The position numbers and the translations under genes were made by a program. A stretch of 64,000 nt of DNA from JBCCWR01 sp039193385 (lineage in GTDB: Bacteria; Verrucomicrobiota; Verrucomicrobiia; Methylacidiphilales; JBCCWR01). Below, piece after piece: positions 35,720-42,807 of the stretch. Under the pieces are notes generated by a model that searched no databases, was not told where the DNA came from, and saw only the letters and a list, made by a program, of their open reading frames with translations. The stretch covers positions 1-64,000 of the forward strand of contig JBCCWR010000002.1 of NCBI GenBank assembly GCA_039193385.1, in the 5' to 3' direction. The first letter of the stretch is position 1; each line of letters begins with the position of its first letter.

Positions 35720-35769
35720 TTGACTACTGTATATAATGAGCATACACTGTATAACACACTGAGTTATAC
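35720..35769 (+). promoter_or_regulatory. Candidate promoter with overlapping inverted-repeat operator
   Basis: TTGACT (35720-35725), 17 bases, TACACT (35743-35748) form a sigma70-like promoter upstream of the DUF2059 gene. Immediately after the -10 lies a perfect inverted repeat GTATAAC-N7-GTTATAC (35749-35769). A repressor bound there would block initiation. The GntR gene two positions downstream is the obvious candidate binder. Confidence 0.5.
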
Positions 35770-35820
35770 TCATTTATCCACAATTAACTAAACTTAAATA
35801 CTTCAAAGAAAGGAAAACGA

Positions 35821-36303
35821 ATGAAATACCAAATCATCACTCTAACGCTACTCACAGTATCTTTATTCACTCCATTAACCGAAGCCTCTTCCATGGAGAA
35901 GGCTAAAGAGTTAATGAGATTGATGGAGGTGCGGAAGTCGATAGATGCGTCTCGAGCACAGATTTCTCAAATGAACCAACAAATGATAGCATCTCAAGGC
36001 TTGAGCGAAGAAGCGTCCAAGCAAGCCATCGCAGCAGCAGAGCAATCAATGGAGGCCTCTTTCAATGCTATGGAAGAGATCAATTGGGAAGGTATATTTG
36101 GAGAAATTTATAGCTCGGTTTTTACTGAGGAAGAACTTCAGGGTTTAATCGATTTTTATAAATCCCCTGTAGGCCAGAAGTTCATTAAAAAGCAACCTGA
36201 GCTGCAAGCTGCTACCATGCAAAAAATGCAGGTAGAAATGATGAAGATAATGCCACAGATTCAGTCGGATGTGATGAACGCTATCCAGGAAGCCAAGAAA
36301 TAA
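35821..36303 (+). CDS. DUF2059 family exported protein
   Basis: 160 aa with a signal peptide (about 1-23). The conserved DUF2059 region is at about 95-130: SVFTEEELQGLIDFYKSPVG followed by QKFIKKQPEL. Methionine and glutamine-rich helical protein; function of the family is unknown. AAAGGAAA precedes the ATG. It is transcribed from the promoter/operator at 35720-35769 and is followed after about 95 bases by the GntR-ABC operon on the same strand. Confidence 0.85.
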   Translation: MKYQIITLTLLTVSLFTPLTEASSMEKAKELMRLMEVRKSIDASRAQISQMNQQMIASQGLSEEASKQAIAAAEQSMEASFNAMEEINWEGIFGEIYSSVFTEEELQGLIDFYKSPVGQKFIKKQPELQAATMQKMQVEMMKIMPQIQSDVMNAIQEAKK

Positions 36304-36398
36304 ACTTTTGATAGATTAACGGTAGCGTAAAAGCCAACTAGAGACGGATTTAACGACTCGTAGCTGATTCTAGACATTGGACTTTGTTTCCTCATTCC

Positions 36399-36806
36399 AT
36401 GGCAAAAGACCCCTCCATAGCACTTCTGGTAGGCCCTATCTCGGCATCTGGATCAGGACCTCTCTATCGGCAAATCGTTGATGGTTTTCAGCGAGCTGTG
36501 AGCGAGGGCAACCTTAAGCCTGGCTCTCCCTTGCCGAGCTTTCGAGTGCTCGCTGAGGAGTTGATGGTCAGCCTCATTACGGTGAAGCGAGCCTATGAAG
36601 AACTGGAACGGGAAGGCATTATCTACCGCCATCAGGGTTTGGGAACCTTTATCTCTGAAAAGGGAGTAGTAGCCAGCCGCGAAGCGAAGCTCAACAAAGC
36701 ACGCGAGATGATCGCAGTCGCAACCAAAGAGGCAGCCGAGGCAGGTCTAGAAGAGGAGGCTATCCAAAGACTGGCTTACGAAGCTGTTAAACAGACCCTC
36801 AATTAA
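36399..36806 (+). CDS. GntR family regulator, YtrA type
   Basis: 135 aa from ATG 36399 (a TTG at 36384 is also open). The winged helix spans about 15-80: GPLYRQIVDGFQRAVSEGNL, GSPLPSFRVLAEELMVSLIT, VKRAYEELEREGIIYRHQGL. Only a short helical C terminus follows, as in the YtrA subfamily that represses adjacent ABC transporter genes and responds to cell-envelope stress. It is 11 bases upstream of the ATPase gene. Probable binding site is the GTATAAC inverted repeat at 35749. Confidence 0.88.
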   Translation: MAKDPSIALLVGPISASGSGPLYRQIVDGFQRAVSEGNLKPGSPLPSFRVLAEELMVSLITVKRAYEELEREGIIYRHQGLGTFISEKGVVASREAKLNKAREMIAVATKEAAEAGLEEEAIQRLAYEAVKQTLN

Positions 36807-36817
36807 CAAACACCACC

Positions 36818-37723
36818 ATGAGAGAACAAAACGAAAACGCCATAACGATCCAAGGCCTCCGTAAGACCTTTTCCGGTTTTCAACTAGGACCTTTGGATAT
36901 GAATATCCCGAAGGGATCTGTATACGGATATGTCGGGCCTAATGGTTCTGGAAAGACGACGACGCTGGATCTCCTATTCGCAATGGGTGTGCCTGATGGC
37001 GGCACCGTACAAATGTGCGGAATCGACGCTTTCCGTGATGAGGTAGCGATGAAACGGAAGGCTGCCTACATGCCCACGGACATCAGCTACGCCACCTGGG
37101 GCGTGGTCTGGAAAGCCATCCGCTTCGTGCGTGGTTTTCACACCGACCGTTGGGATGACGCCTACTGCGAGTCTTTGCTCAAGCGTTTTGACATCGGCTC
37201 ACACGACAAGATATCTTCCCTCTCTTTCGGTAGCCAAACCAAACTCGCTCTCATTCTCGCCTTGTCCTGGAAACCTGAGATCCTTGTATTGGACGAACCC
37301 TCGACAGGGCTCGATGCCCTGGCCAAGCGAGAACTCTATGCCGAGTTACTTGACATCGTGAGTGATGAAGAGCGCACGATTCTTGTTTCTTCCCACAACC
37401 TTGCAGACCTCGAACGATTTGCCGATCACCTCGGAATCATCCGGAAGGGTAAGATCATCCATGAAGGGCCCACGAACGAAATCGTGGATCGCTACCGCTT
37501 GGTCAAATTCCAGTTGCCTGAAGGCAGGGACTTCGAATCCGAGCCAGGGCTGACGCTCATGGCCAATCAAGGAGGGCACTGCCAAGTGTTGGTGGATCAA
37601 AAACTAGTGCCTATCGAGGCTCTAGCGGCACGGGGAATTTCTGTAAAGAACCAGACTAGCCTTAACTTAGAGGATCTCTTCGTAGCCCTTCTCAAGCCAA
37701 ACTCAACCTCGAGCGACTCATGA
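36818..37723 (+). CDS. ABC transporter ATP-binding protein
   Basis: 301 aa. Walker A is GYVGPNGSGKTTT (about 38-50), the signature loop LSFGSQTKLAL (about 137-147, a Ser-Phe-Gly-Ser variant), Walker B ILVLDEPSTGLD and the switch His in ILVSSHN. A C-terminal domain after residue 225 is typical of YtrB/CcmA-like exporters. Translationally coupled (ATGA) to the permease and cotranscribed with the GntR regulator. Confidence 0.93.
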   Translation: MREQNENAITIQGLRKTFSGFQLGPLDMNIPKGSVYGYVGPNGSGKTTTLDLLFAMGVPDGGTVQMCGIDAFRDEVAMKRKAAYMPTDISYATWGVVWKAIRFVRGFHTDRWDDAYCESLLKRFDIGSHDKISSLSFGSQTKLALILALSWKPEILVLDEPSTGLDALAKRELYAELLDIVSDEERTILVSSHNLADLERFADHLGIIRKGKIIHEGPTNEIVDRYRLVKFQLPEGRDFESEPGLTLMANQGGHCQVLVDQKLVPIEALAARGISVKNQTSLNLEDLFVALLKPNSTSSDS

Positions 37724-39078
37724 TCAAACAGATAGCATTCGATTATTTGGCACGGTGGGGATGGCTGTGGTGTCTTGGACTCCTGCTACACCTCTTCGCA
37801 TCCGTTAGTGGTCTCTGGGTGGAGGACCCCTTCGTTTTTTTATACGGCCTTATTGCTCTAAGCGCCCTTCTTCTCTTGGTCGACGCACATCGTGGAGCTG
37901 CACGAGCAATCCTTTTGCAATCCGCCAACTATGTAAAACTGGGAAGGACCTGGTGGTGGATGGCGGTGGGAATTCCATTTCTCTTGCTCGGTGCCACAGT
38001 GGTCTTATCTGCTGGAATAGCATGGCTCTTTTTCGAGGAGCCGCACTTTCATCTCAATCAGTTTCTGTTCGCACTCTTTTTCCCTCCCATCTCGCTGGGA
38101 ATGATCTTCATTGGATGCACTGGAAGTTCAAAAGTGTTTCAACCACAGAGAAAAGAAGGATGGATCTGTTTTTTGATTGGGTTTGTCGGTTTTTATGGGG
38201 TAATAGGAGATTATCTTGTCCCATCTAATGTAACTACAGGTATCGTAGTTGCTCTAGGTATTCTTTGTCCGGTGATCGCCTGGTTTCGCGCGCCCCGGCT
38301 CGTGTTGTGGAGAATCGGTGCTATTGCAGAAGCAGATCACGTGTCCAATAAAAATGTGTCTTCTTCGATACTTCCTCCTGCTGTTCGTCGCCGTTACACC
38401 CTTTTCACTCTCTTGTTGTCCTACCATCTACCCCTATTCGGCGTCCTGGGGTTGGGCCTCTTCGCGTTTTTGATGGTGTATACCAGCGGCTTTTCAGAGC
38501 AACCCGAGCTATCGCGAGAGCCAAGGCTATTTCTTGTTTCGGGGTTAAACGGCGCAATGATCGTGTCCTTCTTCATGAGCCAAGGAATGATCCTTTCCCA
38601 GCTTCGACTCCTGCGCCTCGCCCCTCTGACCCGAAGCAAGATTACCTCACTTGTTGTCTTCGGATGCACAGCAGGCTCTTTGGTGTGGGCAGGGGTTCTG
38701 CTTCTTATCTTCTTGGTACTTCCATGGCTCATACATCCTGAGACACCGACTGTTCAACTCCTGAGATATTTATCGAAGGATGTCATCGGGACTATTCCTC
38801 TAAGTCTTACTATGATCTTCTTTATGTCGAGTGCATACTCGCTATCTCTGCTATATGGCCAAACCGTAGCGGGGCACCTCATTCAATTTATCGGAGGCAC
38901 GCTGACATTTTATTTGATCTTCTTCGGAGGCACACTGGCTTTGAGCTACGGGTCTGACTACCCCTCATGGCCTTTTTACATAGCGTTTGTGACCATGGTG
39001 ATCACGGCCTGGCTGACCACATATGCGGTGCTCGGTAAAAACACGCTCTGGAGAGCCATCGTTACTAGGCCGAAGTGA
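37720..39078 (+). CDS. ABC transporter permease, unassigned family
   Basis: 452 aa with about 12 hydrophobic segments and no recognisable sequence motif, partner of the preceding ATPase (ATGA overlap). The first half and second half each contain about six helices. With the YtrA-type regulator it fits GntR-controlled exporters involved in envelope or antibiotic stress, but the substrate is not evident. Confidence 0.75.
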   Translation: MIKQIAFDYLARWGWLWCLGLLLHLFASVSGLWVEDPFVFLYGLIALSALLLLVDAHRGAARAILLQSANYVKLGRTWWWMAVGIPFLLLGATVVLSAGIAWLFFEEPHFHLNQFLFALFFPPISLGMIFIGCTGSSKVFQPQRKEGWICFLIGFVGFYGVIGDYLVPSNVTTGIVVALGILCPVIAWFRAPRLVLWRIGAIAEADHVSNKNVSSSILPPAVRRRYTLFTLLLSYHLPLFGVLGLGLFAFLMVYTSGFSEQPELSREPRLFLVSGLNGAMIVSFFMSQGMILSQLRLLRLAPLTRSKITSLVVFGCTAGSLVWAGVLLLIFLVLPWLIHPETPTVQLLRYLSKDVIGTIPLSLTMIFFMSSAYSLSLLYGQTVAGHLIQFIGGTLTFYLIFFGGTLALSYGSDYPSWPFYIAFVTMVITAWLTTYAVLGKNTLWRAIVTRPK

Positions 39079-39260
39079 CAATGAGACCACATCAAAGAGT
39101 TCGATCGGGCTCTCTATCTTAGACCACTCAAAGGAAATAAGAGATAGGAAAATTATCCTATGGGCTGAATACGAAGTCCTGAATGACTCTTATTTAACCT
39201 CCATCAAACAATAGAGGGCGAGTCAGATGTGCCTAACTTTTCCATAGTAGACAGACAGGT

Positions 39261-39332
39261 ATAACGTAAAGGGTTTATGGATCACTTACACTCTGAGGCT
39301 CGTTGTCCATAGCCAGAACTGATCTCACTTTC
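39261..39332 (+). repeat. 72-bp direct repeat, copy 1
   Basis: Matches 40586-40657 at 71 of 72 positions by eye (single G/C difference at the eleventh base). Contains a potential 6-bp stem TATGGA/TCCATA. The two copies flank the toxin-antitoxin pair, the RHS remnant and the IS66 fragment. Confidence 0.85.
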
Positions 39333-39348
39333 CAGCCAGAGGGCATTT

Positions 39349-39472
39349 GTTATTTGCTTGTCCTACGATCTGCGAATTGACATCTATTCTTCTGAATTGA
39401 TTGCTCACCTAGACGGGATCAACCAGGAAAAAGCAGTCAGTCTGCAGATCGTAGAGCAAGCCAAATAATAAC
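39349..39472. repeat. BIME-like inverted repeat pair
   Basis: Left arm 39349-39381 and right arm 39436-39472 are imperfect reverse complements of about 35 bp, both containing CTACGATCTGC. A third copy of the core (CTACGATCTGCAGACTGAC) lies at 40685-40703, beside the 3' end of the RAYT transposase gene, so these are probably its REP substrates. Confidence 0.65.
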
Positions 39473-39553
39473 AGCCTCATTCATCATTCCGGTTCACCTG
39501 AAACAGGGGAATAAGAAGTGGAATTTCGCTAAAGGTTGTTCTAAGTTATTTAT

Positions 39554-39748
39554 ATGACCGTCAAAGAAATAGCTCGTGATGTCGTGGAACATGCCCCTGA
39601 TAGTTGTTCATGGGAAGAGTTAATAGACAACCTTCGGCTGAGACAGACTCTTGCTAAGAGCAGGGAAAACAGTGAACAAGGTGAAATGCTTACATCCCAA
39701 GAACTGAAGAAAGAGCTATCTGAATGGGCAACAAATCGTTCCACGTAA
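39554..39748 (+). CDS. Putative antitoxin of a ParE/RelE-type module
   Basis: 64 aa, acidic and helical, starting with MTVKEIARDVVEHAPDSCSW. It precedes and overlaps the ParE-like gene by 25 bases, the normal order for such modules. The N-terminal pattern resembles small antitoxins that wrap around their toxin rather than ribbon-helix-helix proteins. Identification depends on the neighbour. Confidence 0.65.
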   Translation: MTVKEIARDVVEHAPDSCSWEELIDNLRLRQTLAKSRENSEQGEMLTSQELKKELSEWATNRST

Positions 39749-40038
39749 TTTTTGCTCGTAATTCAAAAGAACATCTTCAATCCATTGCAGAGTATATAGC
39801 ACCGGATGATCCCATTCGGGCCATAAGCTTTTGTGATGAGTTGATTGATTATGCGCTGACGCTTTCAAAAAGTCCGTACAAAGGAACGCCCTACAACATA
39901 GAGGGACATGAAGGATTACGAGTCATAGGCTACGGCAAAAGATACAAGTATTTGATTATCTATAAGGTGATTGAAGAGGAGGGTGTAGTAGAAGTATGGG
40001 CCTTTTGGCATGGATCAAGAATGCCGCCTGAACTCTAA
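39724..40038 (+). CDS. ParE/RelE superfamily toxin
   Basis: 104 aa of normal length. Helices HLQSIAEYIAPDDPIRAISFCDEL, the strand and loop GLRVIGYGKRYKYLIIYKV, and the end VEVWAFWHGSRMPP are the typical ParE core (gyrase poison) layout; RelE-type RNases share the fold but usually have other catalytic residues. Paired with the overlapping upstream antitoxin. The module lies between two direct repeats in a rearranged zone. Confidence 0.85.
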   Translation: MGNKSFHVIFARNSKEHLQSIAEYIAPDDPIRAISFCDELIDYALTLSKSPYKGTPYNIEGHEGLRVIGYGKRYKYLIIYKVIEEEGVVEVWAFWHGSRMPPEL

Positions 40039-40042
40039 CTTT

Positions 40043-40400
40043 CCCCTCATCATTATCAAACCCACCTCATCGAAATCGACCCATGAATCAGGCAGCCGTT
40101 TCGTCTTCGTCTACGACGGCCTCGACTAACGCATTGAAGCATTAGAGCACACCAGTGGTGCCCTCACCAAGACAACCAGTTACCTCTATGATGGCCTCCT
40201 ACCCGTCGCCCATCTTGACGAAACCAATGAAGTCACCCTCCATGTCACCAGAGGTCTCGACCTCTCAGGCACCATGTCCGGTGCCGGCGGCATTGGTGGC
40301 ATCCTCGCCACCACGCGCACATCCATCATTCCGGACTCCTCATCTCAAACTGGGGAATCCAGTGGGTCACAGGGTGGATTTAGTCCTTCCTACTTCTTCT
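40043..40400 (+). pseudogene. RHS core remnant
   Basis: The frame reads FVFVYDGLD-stop-RIEALEHT, then TTSYLYDGLLPVAHLDETN and GAGGIGGILATTRTSI and ends near SPSYFFYH, the recognisable end of an RHS repeat core. It has no start, one in-frame stop and no toxin tip; at about 40401 it changes into an IS66 tnpA fragment. It is oriented opposite to the large RHS gene at 45.6-53.9 kb and is more GC-rich than its surroundings. Confidence 0.75.
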
Positions 40401-40575
40401 ACCACGGCCTCAACAAGGGCTAAGGTTTTAGATGCCTTCTTTGCCTTAGGCTTATGATTGCTGGCGTTTTTAGCTACATACTCCCCACGGGCTCGCCTGC
40501 GATGACAAAACCATGTCGAAAAGGTCTGCTGGCCTATCCCATAATGCCTGCAAAATTGCGAAGCTGGCATACCGC
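40401..40575 (-). pseudogene. IS66 tnpA fragment
   Basis: About 175 bases matching the middle of the IS66 tnpA at 44728-45103, reading MPASQFCRHYGIGQQTFSTW and then RRRARGEYVAK. It lacks both ends of the gene, but keeps the 11 bases that are deleted in the other copy. Probably left by a recombination or deletion event that also cut the RHS gene. Confidence 0.8.
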
Positions 40576-40585
40576 TTACACATAT

Positions 40586-40657
40586 ATAACGTAAACGGTT
40601 TATGGATCACTTACACTCTGAGGCTCGTTGTCCATAGCCAGAACTGATCTCACTTTC
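40586..40657 (+). repeat. 72-bp direct repeat, copy 2
   Basis: Second copy of the repeat at 39261-39332, followed after 27 bases by a copy of the RAYT-associated core CTACGATCTGCAGACTGAC (40685-40703). Confidence 0.85.
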
Positions 40658-40723
40658 GTATCTCTATTTCTTCAACACCAAATACTACGATCTGCAGACT
40701 GACTCTTTCTGCTTTAAGTCCCA

Positions 40724-41848
40724 TCAGCTGAAAACATTGTTTTTGAGGTCACGGAAGACGGTGAGATCACCCCAGTCCGCACCTATCATCTTTCTGGAAG
40801 CTGAAGTTCTGTTTTCATACGTAGGATAAAGTTTTGTATCATTGAGCTTTTGTTGGCTGATACCTTTTCTTCTGGCTTGCTCTTTTTCCCTCTGTTTCTG
40901 AGCTTTGAGTTGCCTGAACCAAGCATCCACAAACTCTTTACTGCCCAACACAGCACCATCACTCATGTAGCGCACACGACATCGCAGCACCTGGGGTAAA
41001 GATAACCGTCCCCCTTCTGCAACAACCTTCTTCACCTGTTCAGGATCATAAGAAGCCACAGCCGATCCAGCAAAACGCTCGCCACCTTGCCCTCTCTTAG
41101 TCCTAACTTGCGCCTTGGTCACCTGAGCACCTTTCATCACCAGTAAGGTTCGGTAAACTCTCTGCGTGGCATCCCACCTCACACGATCATAAATAGCTTT
41201 CAAACCAGACTGAGCTTTCTTACTACCTGCTACCGCCTCCCCATAACCACACCAACGGTAATCCTTAGGATCGGAAACCAACTTGGCTCTCACGCAATTA
41301 AGATCAATGTAGGCAGCCACCGCGGCTAGCGCAGCCTCACTATTCTCCATAAGCACACTCTTAAAGCGTTCCGCCCAAACGGTACCATAACGGGTTTTAC
41401 CCTCATTTTCTTGGGCTGCCCTTGATTTGTTGTACCAGATAGTAAAACGCTGTTTGAGTTCCTTCATAAAAAACGAAACATCACCCATACGTTTGAAAGC
41501 CTTCTGACGTTCGTACTCAGCCTCCACACCACCTTTTGAGAGTGTAGATTGTAATGTAGCAGCCATCGCAGGCTTTTTAGGATAAAGCAGAGCAAAACGT
41601 CGGACCAACTCAACATCGGAAATGTTCTTCTTATTCTCATCAAGAGGGACTCGCACCAAAATATGAAAGTGATTACTCATAATGGCATACGTAATGACTT
41701 CCACACCACAGAACTCCGCCACCTGCCAGATCTGTTTGCGTAAAACTTCCTTCTCCTTATCTTTGAGCAGAAACATACCCCCAACACAACGACTGATGCA
41801 GTGATACACAGCCGTCTGCCCTTCAACTTTAATCCGTGCCGTTCTCAT
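40724..41848 (-). CDS. REP-associated tyrosine transposase (RAYT, Y1/IS200-like)
   Basis: 374 aa. The Y1 HUH nuclease core is clear: YHCISR at the N terminus, the HUH motif in SNHFHILV (His60, His62), and the catalytic Tyr180 in AAYIDLNCVRA. A long C-terminal basic extension (about 200-374) is typical of RAYTs in this lineage. Such proteins act on REP/BIME sequences, and BIME-like elements with the core CTACGATCTGC occur at 39349-39472 and right beside its 3' end. Appears intact and is transcribed alone. Confidence 0.88.
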   Translation of the reverse strand: MRTARIKVEGQTAVYHCISRCVGGMFLLKDKEKEVLRKQIWQVAEFCGVEVITYAIMSNHFHILVRVPLDENKKNISDVELVRRFALLYPKKPAMAATLQSTLSKGGVEAEYERQKAFKRMGDVSFFMKELKQRFTIWYNKSRAAQENEGKTRYGTVWAERFKSVLMENSEAALAAVAAYIDLNCVRAKLVSDPKDYRWCGYGEAVAGSKKAQSGLKAIYDRVRWDATQRVYRTLLVMKGAQVTKAQVRTKRGQGGERFAGSAVASYDPEQVKKVVAEGGRLSLPQVLRCRVRYMSDGAVLGSKEFVDAWFRQLKAQKQREKEQARRKGISQQKLNDTKLYPTYENRTSASRKMIGADWGDLTVFRDLKNNVFS

Positions 41849-41959
41849 ATCATGTTCCTTATTTCGTTTACTTCAAACAACTTATGACAGATCAAACAGG
41901 AGTCAATAATAATAAGTCTGTCCCTTGTTTATTAAAAAACTGCTATCTTTATCATGTTT

Positions 41960-42100
41960 TCTTCATTCATTTGAATGGAGGCCAATATAAGAATCGTCTA
42001 ATGGCCCTTATATTGGTTGGGATTATCAGATCATCCTGTCCCTGGCTCACAGGTATTACTGGAGAGCGATTAAAAGCAAGATCGATAATCCCTTTAATTT
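41960..42100 (+). ncRNA. Candidate IS110 bridge RNA in the 5' non-coding end
   Basis: Upstream of the IS110 transposase the sequence forms three stacked stem-loops: a perfect 10-bp stem CCAATATAAG/CTTATATTGG (41982-41991 with 42007-42016, 15-nt loop), and a perfect 9-bp stem GGGATTATC/GATAATCCC (42019-42027 with 42084-42092) enclosing CCTGT/ACAGG. IS110-family recombinases use a structured RNA transcribed from this non-coding region to bind target and donor DNA. Boundaries are approximate. Confidence 0.55.
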
Positions 42101-42173
42101 TATTAACTCGTAGAGTTGCCAGAACGACCTCTGTTCTCATGTCAGTTCGCAGCACAAGGAGGAGTCATAAATC

Positions 42174-42731
42174 ATGAATCAATCAACCACTCATATTCAT
42201 TACATCGGAATCGATATCGCAAAAGACAAACTTGATGTCCATATCCTTTCCAAGGTGCTTCAAATACCTAATGATAACAAAGGGTTTCATGCCCTCTTAA
42301 AGCGATTATCAAAAATATCAAATCCTCACATTATTTGTGAAGCCTCTGGAGCTTGTCATCTCAAGTTACTCGCATTCCTTAATAAGCATGGAATCGAAAT
42401 CTCTGTCATTAACCCACGACAGGTTCGTGACTTTGCTAAAGCCAAAGGACTATTAGCAAAAACTGATACCATCGATGCACGCCTGCTCACTGACTATGGA
42501 GCGTGTCTTAAACCAGCTTCTACAGAACCTCTACCTGACTTTATCCTTCAGTTAACAGAACTCGTAGATCGTAGAACACAACTACTGCAGATGATTAATG
42601 CTGAAAGCAATCGACTCTCTTCTACCAACTCCTCAGATCTTAGAAAAATGCTTAACAGTCATATACGTTCCCTTAAAAAGCAGGTTGAGAAACTCATCGA
42701 ACTCATGGGGCAACTTGTAGATGAACAGTAA
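42174..42731 (+). pseudogene. IS110-family transposase truncated by IS66
   Basis: 185 codons of the N-terminal DEDD (RuvC-like) domain: YIGIDIAKDKLDVHI, IICEASGACHLKLL, AKTDTIDARLLTDYG. GGAGG precedes the ATG. The C-terminal transposase_20 domain with the catalytic Ser is missing: the frame ends where IS66 begins, its TAA being supplied by the IS66 terminus (GTAAGCG). The missing half is not found on the other side of IS66. Confidence 0.85.
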
Positions 42732-42807
42732 GCGTCACATGTAGTGCCTTATAAAAAGAGTTGCGAAGTCATAGATGACATAAGTATAGGGCTATGACAT
42801 CTACGAC

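Larger units (their letters stand above)
39079..39553. other. Repeat-filled intergenic region
   Basis: About 475 bases with no gene, packed with repeats: an R1 copy at 39201-39232 (ATAGAGGGCGAGTCAGATGT), the 72-bp direct repeat at 39261, and a BIME-like inverted pair at 39349-39472. It precedes the toxin-antitoxin pair. Confidence 0.6.

Noticed and set aside
39554..40038. Idea that the toxin-antitoxin pair plus RHS remnant form a defence island
   Set aside because: No recognised defence genes (restriction, CBASS, retron, Gabija and others) are nearby; the content is better explained by repeat- and IS-driven rearrangement.
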